From assembly GCF_012927345.1 (NCBI RefSeq), contig NZ_JABBGJ010000005.1, positions 124,001 through 188,000 on the forward strand: DNA of 64,000 nt. Reading direction: 5' to 3'. The position numbers and the translations under genes are program-made. This document shows, piece after piece, positions 9,020-17,612 of the stretch; positions within the stretch are counted from its first letter, which is position 1, and each line of letters begins with the position of its first letter. Source of the DNA: Paraburkholderia polaris (GTDB lineage: Bacteria > Pseudomonadota > Gammaproteobacteria > Burkholderiales > Burkholderiaceae). The notes below the pieces were generated by a model. The model was given only the letters and a program-made list of their open reading frames with translations. It had not been told where the DNA came from and did not search any database.

Positions 9020-9901
9020 TCAGATCTTCACGATATCGGGTTTGCCGAACAGACCCTGCGGACGCACGATCAACACCAGCAACAGGATCACGAACGACAC
9101 CGCGTCCTTGAACTGCGAACTCAGATAGCCGCCTGCAAGGGCTTCGATCAAACCCAGTACGAGGCCGCCGAGACCCGCGCCGTAGAGGTTGCCGAGGCCG
9201 CCCAGCATCGCCGCGCTGAATGCCTTGAAGCCGATTGTTGCGCCGCTGTCGAACGACATCAGCGTGAGTGGCGTGATCAATGTGCCGGCGAGTCCACCGA
9301 AGCCTGCCGCCAACGCGAACGACAGCGAGACCATCCGCCCACGGCGCACACCCATCAGATCGGCGGCATCGCGATTGGCCGCGGCTGCCCGCATGGCGAT
9401 CCCCGTGGTGGTGTGGTTGAAGAACAGGTGAATCGCACACATCGACGCCACGGCGACGCCGATGATCCAGAGCGTCTGCCGGTTAATCGCGGCCCCCCCG
9501 AAGTGCACCATCGCGTCGCCGGACAGGCCGGGGTAACCTTGCGGCGAGCGGCCGAGCACGAGCATGGCGAGGCCTTTACAGGCGAGGGCCAGTCCGACCG
9601 TCACCAGGGTCAGTTTGAGCGGCGACGGATGCCGGATCGGCGCAATCACGATGCGCTCCGACAGGAAGCCCAACGCGACGACGATGAGCGTCGCGGCGAT
9701 GCACGCGGCCCAGACCGGCAGATGCCAATGCGTCACGCCGGTGGCCGCGACGAGACCGCCGAGCATGACCCATTCGCCTTGCACGAAACTCAATGCGCCG
9801 GTGCTCTTGTAGGTGATGTTGAAACCGATCGCGATCAAACTGTAGATACTGCCGGTGCCGAGACCGGACAGCACGATCTGCAGAAGCGCTGCACTATGCA
9901 T
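9020..9901 (-). CDS. livH: Branched-chain amino-acid-type ABC permease LivH
   Basis: A 293-residue permease of the LivH family, typical length. It begins with the usual GLGTGSIYSLIAIGFNITYK helix and has 7-8 further membrane segments. The coupling loop reads GIAMRAAAANRDAADLMGV. It pairs with livM in the membrane. It lies 42 bases downstream of the binding-protein gene and is transcribed with it. Confidence 0.88.
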   Translation of the reverse strand: MHSAALLQIVLSGLGTGSIYSLIAIGFNITYKSTGALSFVQGEWVMLGGLVAATGVTHWHLPVWAACIAATLIVVALGFLSERIVIAPIRHPSPLKLTLVTVGLALACKGLAMLVLGRSPQGYPGLSGDAMVHFGGAAINRQTLWIIGVAVASMCAIHLFFNHTTTGIAMRAAAANRDAADLMGVRRGRMVSLSFALAAGFGGLAGTLITPLTLMSFDSGATIGFKAFSAAMLGGLGNLYGAGLGGLVLGLIEALAGGYLSSQFKDAVSFVILLLVLIVRPQGLFGKPDIVKI

Positions 9902-9943
9902 GACGTGAGGCGGCCTGACGTGAGGCGCTCGATTGCGGCCGGC

Positions 9944-11104
9944 TCATCGGTAGTCGACGAGGCGAAAGCGATTGTCCTTCCAGGCGATCAGCACGAGATC
10001 GTCCTTTGATAGCCCGGAATGGTGCGTCGGCGAAAAGTTGAAGGTGCCTTCCACACCGTCGTACTTCGAAATTTTCTCCAGCGCATCGCGCGTCGCGCCG
10101 CGTTCGCCATGGCCGGCTTTGAGCGCTTGTGCCGCGAGATAGACCGCGTCGTAACTCTGTGCGACGAACTGGTTCGGCGCGCGGCCGAAGCGCTTCTGAA
10201 ATGCGGCTGTCAGTGTCGCGATCCTCGGCTTGAGCGGATCGGTGTCCGGCAAGTCAGCACCGACCGGAAACTTCACCGATACGAGCAGCACGCCGTCGGC
10301 ATCTTTACCGGCCAGTTCCATATAACGCTGCGACACGAAACCGTAGCTGTGAATCAGAGTGCGGTCACCGAGGCCAAGTTGCTTCGCCTGCTTGATGAAG
10401 ATGACGCCCGCGGGCGTTGTCGTCCAGCAGACGATCGCCTGTGCGCCGCTACTCTTGATGCGCGTGAGTTGCGGCGTGAGATCCGTGTCGGTCGGATTGA
10501 ATGCTTCATCGATAGTAGTCAGGCCACGCTCCGGCGCAACTTTGGCCAACTCCTGCACGGCGGCCTGACCGAAGCCGCTGGTGTCGTGCAGCAGCGCGAT
10601 CTTCGTGATGCCCTTCTTCCTGAAGTAATCGGCGAGCCGCTCGAACACGACGCTGTCGTCGACCGTGCTCTTGAAGATCCATTGGCGCTGCGCGACCGGA
10701 TTGACGATCGAGGTGGCGCCTTCGGTCGACATGAACGGAATCTTTGCCTGCTCCGCGAGCGGCACCATCGCCTGGGCAATGCCGCTCATGTTGCCGCCCC
10801 CCACGATGATATCGACGTGGTCCTGCGCGATCAGCCGGCGGGTCGACGCGATGGCCGTCGCGGTCTGGCTCTGCGCGTCATAGAAAGTCCAGTTGATCGG
10901 CTTGCCGTCGATGCCGCCGCGCGCGTTGATTTCGTCCACGGCGATGGCCATGCCGTCTTTCATATCCCCGCCGAGAAACGCCGATGGGCCGGTGGTCGAC
11001 AAAATGGTGCCGACCTTGAAATCGTCGGCCAGCGCGGGCAATGAGGATGTGAACAGAAGCGCGGCAAGCGCTGCGCCAGGCAATGATCGGACAGCGAATC
11101 TCAT
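9944..11104 (-). CDS. livK: LivK-type periplasmic binding protein
   Basis: A 386-residue type I periplasmic binding protein with a Sec signal (SLPGAALAALLFTSSLPALA, cleaved near ALADD). The mature part begins FKVGTILSTTGPSAFLGGDM, typical of Leu/Ile/Val- and amide-binding proteins. A GTG at 11143 would add 13 residues in front of the signal peptide. The ATG at 11104, preceded by GGGGACCCGG, is the better start. It is the first gene of the liv operon and faces the FMN monooxygenase at 11384 across a 279-base divergent region. The ligand cannot be read from the sequence. Confidence 0.87.
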   Translation of the reverse strand: MRFAVRSLPGAALAALLFTSSLPALADDFKVGTILSTTGPSAFLGGDMKDGMAIAVDEINARGGIDGKPINWTFYDAQSQTATAIASTRRLIAQDHVDIIVGGGNMSGIAQAMVPLAEQAKIPFMSTEGATSIVNPVAQRQWIFKSTVDDSVVFERLADYFRKKGITKIALLHDTSGFGQAAVQELAKVAPERGLTTIDEAFNPTDTDLTPQLTRIKSSGAQAIVCWTTTPAGVIFIKQAKQLGLGDRTLIHSYGFVSQRYMELAGKDADGVLLVSVKFPVGADLPDTDPLKPRIATLTAAFQKRFGRAPNQFVAQSYDAVYLAAQALKAGHGERGATRDALEKISKYDGVEGTFNFSPTHHSGLSKDDLVLIAWKDNRFRLVDYR

Positions 11105-11383
11105 CCGGGTCCCCGAGAAATGAAATTTGCGCAGCGCCGGCACATGAAGACGTCACCCATACCGGTGCGCAAAATAAGCGCGAATTCTATGCCGCGCGCA
11201 TTCGTTTCCTATATCTCGATTCCTGAATTGGTTATCTGGACTCGGCTTATACCGCCGGTAGGCTTCGAGCTATGATTAACCTCTTCTCTCGACGCTCGCA
11301 GGGTTGGTCTGGCGAGCGCCACATTGGCGTTATGTGCCTGGCTTGCTGCCCACCGGCACACGGCGCACCTCATCGCGAACAGA

Positions 11384-12718
11384 ATGACGACCCCACGTAA
11401 CGATCAGATGCACCTCGCAGCGTTCGCGCTTGCCGGTCCAGTGTCCGGCAATCACGGCGGCTGGCGCTACCCCTCCGCCGACACCAACTTCCTTTCGGGC
11501 AGTTACTACAAGAAACTTGGACGATTGCTGGAGGACGGCAAGTTCGATCTGCTGTTCCTCGCCGATATCCTGGCCGTGCCGAGCCGTTATGAGGGTAGCA
11601 CCGACAGTCAGCTGCGTTATGGCGCGCTGGGTGCATTGCGGCTCGAGCCGCTTGCCGTGTTGGCGACAGTCGCCGCGGCAACTGAGCGCCTTGGTCTCGC
11701 CAGCACGATTTCGACGTCGTACTTCGAACCGTTTGCAGTCGCGCGCGCGCTCGCGACACTCGACCATCTGAGCGACGGGCGTGCAGCATGGAATATCGTG
11801 ACGTCGTTCCAGGCAGCCGAAGCCGCGAACTTCGGGCTCGAAGCGCAGCTCTCGCGCGATCAGCGTTACGACCGAGCCGACGAATTTGTCGAAGTGGCCT
11901 GCAAGTTGTGGGACAGCTGGCGTGACGGCGCCTTGACGCTCGACCGTGAGACGCCACAGTTCGCCGACCCGTCGAAGGTCGCCGCGATCGATCACGCGGG
12001 CCAGTACTTTCGCGTCAAGGGGCCGCTCAATGTGAGCCGTTCGCCGCAAGGTCGGCCGGTTTTCATTCAGGCCGGCGCCTCCGGGCGTGGGCGCGATTTC
12101 GCCGCGCGTTGGGCCGAGGTCATCTTCGTCACGCATTCGTCGCTCGAATCCGCGCAGGAGTTCTATCGCGACATGAAGCAGCGCGCCGCGAAATTCGGCC
12201 GCAATCCGGACGAGCTCAAAGTGTTGCCGGGGATCGTGCCGATCGTCGGTGAAACGCGCCTGATTGCCGAGGAGACCGAACGGCTGCTGAATAGCCTCGT
12301 TGTGCCCGAAGCGGGACTGTCGACGTTGTCCTACCATCTGGATATCGATCTCAGCCAGTATCCTCAGGACGACGTCCTGCCGCAGGTCGACGTACCGGGC
12401 GTGCAGGGACACTACAAGGAAGTCGCCGAACTGACGCACAAGCATGGCCTGTCTCTGCGGCAACTGGGGACGCGTTACGGCGTGGGGCCACTGCGCGAAT
12501 TTGTCGGCGCAGCGGACGAGGTGGTCGACAGGCTGCAGCTATGGTTCGAGAGCGGCGCGTGCGACGGCTTCATGATTCAGGCCCCGTTCCTGCCGGGCGG
12601 TCTGGAAGATTTCGTCCGTCTCGCTGTGCCGCGTTTGCAGGCCCGTGGGTTGTTCCGCACCGAGTACACCGGCGCTACCTTGCGCGACCATCTGAACCTG
12701 TCGCGTCCAGCGGCGTGA
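11384..12718 (+). CDS. NtaA/SnaA/DszA-type FMN-dependent monooxygenase (copy 1)
   Basis: A 444-residue flavin monooxygenase of the bacterial-luciferase superfamily (NtaA/SnaA/DszA/SfnG branch). Such enzymes use FMNH2 from a separate reductase and O2 to attack sulfones, sulfonates, nitrilotriacetate or similar small molecules. Visible family features are MHLAAFALAGPVSGNHGGWR at the N-terminus, the LDHLSDGRAAWNIVTS loop, a RYDRADEFVEV helix and QAGASGRGRDFAARWAE. The ATG at 11384 is preferred over an upstream 11324 frame opening because the extra 20 residues look non-family. The next genes are a sulfurtransferase (40 bases on) and an SsuA-like protein, which supports C-S bond cleavage. The exact substrate is unknown. 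Confidence 0.85.
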   Translation: MTTPRNDQMHLAAFALAGPVSGNHGGWRYPSADTNFLSGSYYKKLGRLLEDGKFDLLFLADILAVPSRYEGSTDSQLRYGALGALRLEPLAVLATVAAATERLGLASTISTSYFEPFAVARALATLDHLSDGRAAWNIVTSFQAAEAANFGLEAQLSRDQRYDRADEFVEVACKLWDSWRDGALTLDRETPQFADPSKVAAIDHAGQYFRVKGPLNVSRSPQGRPVFIQAGASGRGRDFAARWAEVIFVTHSSLESAQEFYRDMKQRAAKFGRNPDELKVLPGIVPIVGETRLIAEETERLLNSLVVPEAGLSTLSYHLDIDLSQYPQDDVLPQVDVPGVQGHYKEVAELTHKHGLSLRQLGTRYGVGPLREFVGAADEVVDRLQLWFESGACDGFMIQAPFLPGGLEDFVRLAVPRLQARGLFRTEYTGATLRDHLNLSRPAA

Positions 12719-12758
12719 TACTCAACCGTAACGTGGCGGCTTGTTTCGATTCAACACT

Positions 12759-13652
12759 ATGACGAACCGATCCTCTTTTGGACCGCTGGTATCGACCACG
12801 TGGTTAGCCGCGCATCTTGGCGCCGCGAATCTGGTTGTGCTCGACGCCACGGTCATCAAGGAAGCGCTAGGCGAGCTGCGCTTCGTGCGGCGCCCGGCGT
12901 TGCGCGAATTCGAAGCAGAAGGGCATATCCCTGGCGCTACCTTTGCTGACCTGGTGAATCAGTTTTCAGACCCGCAGGCAGCGTTTCCGTTTACGCGGCC
13001 AACATCGCAGCAAATCGCCTACGCGGCCGCGGCGCACGGGATCACACGGGACAGCCTGGTGGTCGTCTACGACTCGCTTGACGGTATCTGGGCCGCCCGC
13101 GTCTGGTGGGTACTGCGCGCCTTTGGACACGATCAGGTGGCCGTGCTCGACGGTGGCCTGAAAAAATGGCGCAGTGAAGGCAGGGCGCTCGAACAAGGCG
13201 CCGGGCAGCCCGTGACGCGTACAGGCGCGCCGTTCGAGCCGCAATTCGATCCCGATGCATTCGTCGACAAGGCCTATGTGTCCCGCATGCTCGATGCCGC
13301 CGGGCACGGCGTGCTGTGCAATGCGTTGCGCCGTCCGGTGTTTTCCGGTGCCGAGCAGGCTTATCCGCGACCTGGGCGGATTCCTTCCAGTCTCAGCGTG
13401 CCCTTCGACGAACTGATCGATCCCGCGACCAATGGGCTGTTGCCGGTCGAGGTGTTGCGGGAACGGCTGGCGGCTCCGGTGGCGAGTGGCGCTCGCATCG
13501 TGACCTATTGCGGTGGCGGGATCACGGCAGCGGGACTCGCGTTGGCATTGGCAGTCTGTGGCTTTCACAACGTGACGATCTACGACGGGTCGTTAAACGA
13601 ATGGACCGTCGATCCCACGTTGCCGATGATCGTCGACCTGGACGTGCACTAA
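12759..13652 (+). CDS. Rhodanese / 3-mercaptopyruvate-type sulfurtransferase
   Basis: A 297-residue two-domain rhodanese. The C-terminal active-site loop is CGGGIT, with catalytic C251, closer to mercaptopyruvate sulfurtransferase (CG[ST]G) than to thiosulfate sulfurtransferase (CRKG). The inactive N-terminal domain contains VVVYDSLDGIWAARVWW and the linker DGGLKKWRSEG. It moves sulfane sulfur from a donor to thiol or cyanide acceptors in the cytoplasm. The ATG at 12759 is chosen over 12741. It sits 40 bases after the FMN monooxygenase and 15 before an SsuA-like gene, so it probably handles the sulfur released by that pathway. Donor identity is inferred. Confidence 0.85.
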   Translation: MTNRSSFGPLVSTTWLAAHLGAANLVVLDATVIKEALGELRFVRRPALREFEAEGHIPGATFADLVNQFSDPQAAFPFTRPTSQQIAYAAAAHGITRDSLVVVYDSLDGIWAARVWWVLRAFGHDQVAVLDGGLKKWRSEGRALEQGAGQPVTRTGAPFEPQFDPDAFVDKAYVSRMLDAAGHGVLCNALRRPVFSGAEQAYPRPGRIPSSLSVPFDELIDPATNGLLPVEVLRERLAAPVASGARIVTYCGGGITAAGLALALAVCGFHNVTIYDGSLNEWTVDPTLPMIVDLDVH

Positions 13653-13667
13653 CTGGAATATTGAACC

Positions 13668-14687
13668 GTGACCCTTTCTATCTTTCGTTTGCTCTCCCGC
13701 GCGGCGCTGACTTCGCTGCTCGTCGTGAGTGCCGCTCACGCGCAGACCGCCGCCAATGCTTCGGCGCCGGTGAAACTGCGGATCGGCTATCAAAAGTCCT
13801 CAACGCTCATCACGGTCCTGAAAGCGCGTGGCTCGCTCGAGCAGGCGCTGGCGCCACTGGGCGTGAGCATTACCTGGAACGAGTTTGCCAGCGGCTTGCC
13901 GCTGACCGAAGCGCTCAACGCCGACGCCGTCGACTTTAGCGCCGATGTTGCCGATACGGTCCCGGTGTTCGCTCAGGCCGCTCATGCGCGTTTTGTGTAT
14001 GTCGCGCAGGAAGCACCGTCGCCTGGCGCCCAGGCCATCATCGTTAAGCGCGACGGGCCGCTGCATACGCTTGCTGACCTGAAAGGCCAGCGCATCGCGG
14101 TGACCAAGGCCGCAGGCAGCCATTATCTGCTGCTCGCCGCGCTCGCCAAAGCGGGTCTCGCACCTGCTGACGTGCACATCAGCTATCTGACGCCGGCCGA
14201 TGGGCGGGCCGCATTCGAGCGCGGCAGCGTGGATGCGTGGATTACCTGGGACCCGTATGTCGCTTCGGTCGACAAGGCGCCGGACGTGCGCATCCTCGCC
14301 GACGGCGAGGGCCTCGCCTCCTATCAACGGTACTACCTGGCGTCCAGCAGCTTCGCCGCCGCTCATCCCGATGTGATCAGCACGGTGTTCGCGCAGTTGA
14401 CGTCGGCGGGTGTGTGGGTTCGCACCCATCCCGACGATGCGGCGAAGCTGCTCGCGCCGATCTGGGGCTTGGACGCTGCGACAATCGAGCGTGCGAACGC
14501 ACGCCGCAGCTATGCGGTACGCGCCGTTGACGCGCAGAATTTCCGCGAGCAGCAAAAGATCGCCGACACCTTCTATCGAGCGGGGCTTCTGCCGGCGCCG
14601 GTCGATACGGCTACGGCGCTACGCTGGAACTTCACCGCGAAGCGTGCCGAAGCGGCGGCCACTTCGAGCACCGCTTCCGGTGGATAG
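13668..14687 (+). CDS. SsuA-like aliphatic sulfonate-binding protein
   Basis: A 339-residue periplasmic binding protein of the SsuA/NMT1 family starting with GTG. It has a signal peptide (cleavage after AHA, ~residue 24) and then LRIGYQKSSTLITVLKARGSLEQAL, the usual SsuA start of the mature protein. It shares with the SBP at 32455 the TPADGRAAF and VDAW-I-WDPY blocks, so the two are paralogues. It follows the sulfurtransferase by 15 bases in one likely transcript with the monooxygenase. No permease or ATPase follows on this strand; the ABC parts converging at 14770 may serve it. Confidence 0.87.
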   Translation: MTLSIFRLLSRAALTSLLVVSAAHAQTAANASAPVKLRIGYQKSSTLITVLKARGSLEQALAPLGVSITWNEFASGLPLTEALNADAVDFSADVADTVPVFAQAAHARFVYVAQEAPSPGAQAIIVKRDGPLHTLADLKGQRIAVTKAAGSHYLLLAALAKAGLAPADVHISYLTPADGRAAFERGSVDAWITWDPYVASVDKAPDVRILADGEGLASYQRYYLASSSFAAAHPDVISTVFAQLTSAGVWVRTHPDDAAKLLAPIWGLDAATIERANARRSYAVRAVDAQNFREQQKIADTFYRAGLLPAPVDTATALRWNFTAKRAEAAATSSTASGG

Positions 14688-14769
14688 GGCGGAATTCGAT
14701 CACCGGTAACCGTCGCGTTGCCGTGAATGAGCGATTGCATCAGATCGCGCGACCTTCGAACATCCCGCC

Positions 14770-15609
14770 CTATGCGGCTGCACCAAAACGCCGATAAACG
14801 AGCCGGGCGGCATAGTCGAGCAGAAAGCCGAGTATGCCGATAATCAGAATCACTGCGGTCAATTCCGAATAGGCCAGACGGTCGCGTGTATCGAGAATCA
14901 GGTACCCGAGACCCGAACTGACCCCGAGCATTTCAGCTGGCACGAGAACGATCCACAGAAGGCCGATGGCGAGTCGTACTCCGGTTAGCACGTGAGCGGC
15001 CAGCGCAGGGATATAGACGTGCCATAGGATTTCCGCCTGGGTCGCAGCGAGGCTCTCGCCGAGCAGAAGCCAACGGCGGTCGATTTGTGCGACACCTGCG
15101 GCCGTGCTCATCACGAGCGGCCATACTGCGGCGAACGCCAGGAGAAAATACACGGCACGATCGCCGACGCCGAGCGACATCACGGCGATCGGCATCCACG
15201 ATAGCGGCGAAATCATCCGCAGGAACTGCAGCGTTGGCGACAACACGGTGTGGAGCACGCGCACCCGGCCGATCAGAAAGCCGAGCGGCACGCCGACCAG
15301 CAGCGCCCACGCGAGCCCGACTGCAATGCGGCGCAAGCTGGTCGCGATGTGGACGAACAAGCGGTCGTCCGTGATCAGCGACGGCAGCGTCGCTATCGCA
15401 CGCACCGGCGAGAACTGGGCGGCCATGCTGTCAGGTGCGGCGACGATCCGAATCGTGAACCACCAGAGCCCAACCACGGCCGCAATGCCGAGGAGTCCCA
15501 AGGTGGTGCGAGCCAACCATCCGGCAGATCCGCGTGCGCCGCGTGTGGCGGCACTGGCGGGATCAGACGATACAGACGATGGAGAGGGGCGCACAGAAAC
15601 GCTAGACAA
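14770..15609 (-). CDS. ABC permease, SsuC/TauC type
   Basis: A 279-residue inner-membrane permease of the nitrate/sulfonate/taurine class with about six hydrophobic segments. The coupling motif around ESLAATQAEILWHVYIPA corresponds to the EAA loop. It is the last gene of a minus-strand set (AhpD-like, acyl-CoA-dehydrogenase-like, ATPase, SBP, permease) and its start overlaps the SBP stop by 8 bases. Family assignment is clear. Substrate (sulfonate, sulfate ester or other) is not. Confidence 0.88.
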   Translation of the reverse strand: MSSVSVRPSPSSVSSDPASAATRGARGSAGWLARTTLGLLGIAAVVGLWWFTIRIVAAPDSMAAQFSPVRAIATLPSLITDDRLFVHIATSLRRIAVGLAWALLVGVPLGFLIGRVRVLHTVLSPTLQFLRMISPLSWMPIAVMSLGVGDRAVYFLLAFAAVWPLVMSTAAGVAQIDRRWLLLGESLAATQAEILWHVYIPALAAHVLTGVRLAIGLLWIVLVPAEMLGVSSGLGYLILDTRDRLAYSELTAVILIIGILGFLLDYAARLVYRRFGAAA

Positions 15610-16792
15610 GAATCGTCTCCTTGCGGGAAAAGCCCTCTGCCAGCCCGAACGTCTTCATGCCGCCTTCTGCATCGATGCTCTTTTTCACGAACCGATCGTC
15701 GACCAGGTCGCGCGCGGCAAAGGCCGGATCGAGATCACGCAGGAACGACGCATTGCCTTCCAACTGGGTCGTCTTCAGCCGCTTCACGAGTTCCTCCGTG
15801 TATGCCGGATAGGGATAGGGCTGGAAATCGATCCGCTTCGCATGCCAATCCGCATGCACGATCGCGCGATCGGCCAGATAGCGGCCCTCGTCATCGGCCG
15901 ATGGAGCCAGCACACGGGTTAGCAGGTCGGCCGCATGTGGCGTGTAGTGGTTCTGGCCGCTCTTCGACAGCAACTGCGCCGCGTCCGTGGGATGCGCGCG
16001 CGTCCATACTTGCGCCTTCACCACGGCATCGACGACCTGCTGCGACCACACGGCCCGTTCGGTCAGATCGCGTTCGTGCATGAACACCACGCAGCAGGCG
16101 TGGTTTTTCCAGACGTCGCCCGTAAAGCGCAGCACTTTGCCGACCTTCAGTCCTTCAGCGGCCGCATTGAAAGGTTCGGCGACGATAAAGCCGGCGATCT
16201 GCTTCGAGGCGAGCGCAGGCGGCATATCGGATGGCGCCATCACGATCAGGCGGACTTCGTTCGGCCGAAGATCGCCTTCTTTCTTTAGCACCGGCGTCAG
16301 CTGTTGCGCGCGCAGCATGTCCTGTACGACGACGTTATGGATCGAATACCAGAACGGCACGGCGAGCGTTTTCCCGCCCAGATCGGCGAGCGAATTGATC
16401 TCGGGCGCGACGGTCAGCGCGGAACCGTTCACGTGATTCCACGCGACGACCTTGGCCGGCGCGTGGCCGCCATAGCGCGCCCAGACTGTCATGGGCGCGA
16501 GCAGATGCACCACGTTGACCTGGCCGGAAAGGAAGGCTTCAACGAGCTGCGCCCAGCTGCGCAGCAGCGTGGGTTTTTCCGCGTTAAGGCCGGCCGCTTC
16601 GAAATAGCCGTTGTTGTGCGCGACGAGCAACGGCGTGGCGTCGGTGATCGGCAGATAGCCTATGCGCACCGGTGCGTCAGGCTCGGTCGCGGCGCGGGCG
16701 TTCAGGGCGCTCAGAAGTGGCGCGGCGCCGGCCACGGTAAACATCGAAGCGAGTTTCAGCCACTCTCGGCGGGACATCGGAAGCTGGCACAT
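15602..16792 (-). CDS. Tat-exported NrtA/SsuA-like binding protein
   Basis: A 396-residue substrate-binding protein of the nitrate/sulfonate/bicarbonate class. The N-terminus carries a twin-arginine signal (MSRREWLKL, hydrophobic stretch, AxA cleavage near residue 34), so it is probably exported folded by Tat. The mature start VRIGYLPITDATPLLVAHNNGYF is typical of the NrtA/CmpA-like group rather than classic SsuA. An upstream start at 16870 would overlap the ATPase gene and push the Tat motif inward. ATG 16792, 13 bases after the ATPase stop with AAGG upstream, is chosen. It works with the flanking ATPase and permease. Confidence 0.85.
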   Translation of the reverse strand: MCQLPMSRREWLKLASMFTVAGAAPLLSALNARAATEPDAPVRIGYLPITDATPLLVAHNNGYFEAAGLNAEKPTLLRSWAQLVEAFLSGQVNVVHLLAPMTVWARYGGHAPAKVVAWNHVNGSALTVAPEINSLADLGGKTLAVPFWYSIHNVVVQDMLRAQQLTPVLKKEGDLRPNEVRLIVMAPSDMPPALASKQIAGFIVAEPFNAAAEGLKVGKVLRFTGDVWKNHACCVVFMHERDLTERAVWSQQVVDAVVKAQVWTRAHPTDAAQLLSKSGQNHYTPHAADLLTRVLAPSADDEGRYLADRAIVHADWHAKRIDFQPYPYPAYTEELVKRLKTTQLEGNASFLRDLDPAFAARDLVDDRFVKKSIDAEGGMKTFGLAEGFSRKETILV

Positions 16793-16805
16793 ACGGTTTG
16801 CCTTG

Positions 16806-17612
16806 TTAAGCGTGAACGGGACGCGGCGCGCGTGACATCGAATCTTGCAACGCCTCGAGAATCTGGACACGCAGCGCGCCGAGCGCCTGAACCTGAGCCT
16901 CTCGCGGCGCCGGCACGCGTACCGGGAGCTCGAGAATCAACGCTCCCTGGTTGCCGAGCACGACGACCCGATCGGACACGAGCAAAGCCTCGTCGATGTC
17001 GTGCGTGACGAGCAGGGTGGCGGCCTGCGTGTCTCGCACCACCTTGACGAGCAGGCGCTGCATGTCGGCGCGCGTGACTTCGTCGAGTGCGCCAAACGGC
17101 TCGTCGAGCAGCAAGCTGTTGGGTTGCCGTGCGAGGCAGCGTGCCAGCGCTGCGCGCTGCGCCATTCCGCCCGACAGTTGGGATGGGGCGAGGTGGCGCG
17201 CATGGGCCAGTCCGACTTCATCGAGCGCAGCGGTGACGCGTTCGCGCCTCGCGCTGCGCGACAGCAGCGGCTGACGTTTGAAGCCGAGCCCGAATGCCAC
17301 ATTCTTCTCGACCGACAGCCACGGCAGCAGGCATGGATCCTGAAACGCAAGGGCGATATCGGGGCGCGGTCCCGCTAATGCCTGACCATCGATCATCACG
17401 GACCCGGCATCGGGCTTAAGCAGGCCGGCGACGATGCGCAGCAAGGTCGATTTCCCTGAGCCGCTCGGTCCGAGCACAGCCACCAGTTCGCCGCGGCGTA
17501 CGCTCATATCGACGCCGTTCAGGACGCGCCGCGTGCCGTAGCCGAGACCGATACTGCGAATATCGATGCGCGGCATGCCGTGCAATGCGTGTTCCGGTGC
17601 GAACTGGCTCAT
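16806..17612 (-). CDS. ABC ATPase, SsuB/TauB type
   Basis: A 268-residue nitrate/sulfonate-class ATPase. Walker A GPSGSGKST is at 48-56, the signature is LSGGMAQR and Walker B is LLLDEPFGALDEVTR. The tail (LELPVRVPAPREAQVQ) is of the length usual for SsuB. Its start overlaps the stop of the acyl-CoA-dehydrogenase-like gene by 4 bases, so oxidoreductase and transporter are translationally coupled. Confidence 0.9.
   Translation of the reverse strand: MSQFAPEHALHGMPRIDIRSIGLGYGTRRVLNGVDMSVRRGELVAVLGPSGSGKSTLLRIVAGLLKPDAGSVMIDGQALAGPRPDIALAFQDPCLLPWLSVEKNVAFGLGFKRQPLLSRSARRERVTAALDEVGLAHARHLAPSQLSGGMAQRAALARCLARQPNSLLLDEPFGALDEVTRADMQRLLVKVVRDTQAATLLVTHDIDEALLVSDRVVVLGNQGALILELPVRVPAPREAQVQALGALRVQILEALQDSMSRAPRPVHA

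Noticed and set aside
8975..10009. 344-codon plus-strand frame across the liv operon
   Set aside because: It is the antisense shadow of livH and neighbours: rich in His/Arg/Asp, no family features and no ribosome site.
10019..11044. 341-codon plus-strand frame opposite livK
   Set aside because: Antisense shadow of a clear periplasmic binding protein with signal peptide on the minus strand.
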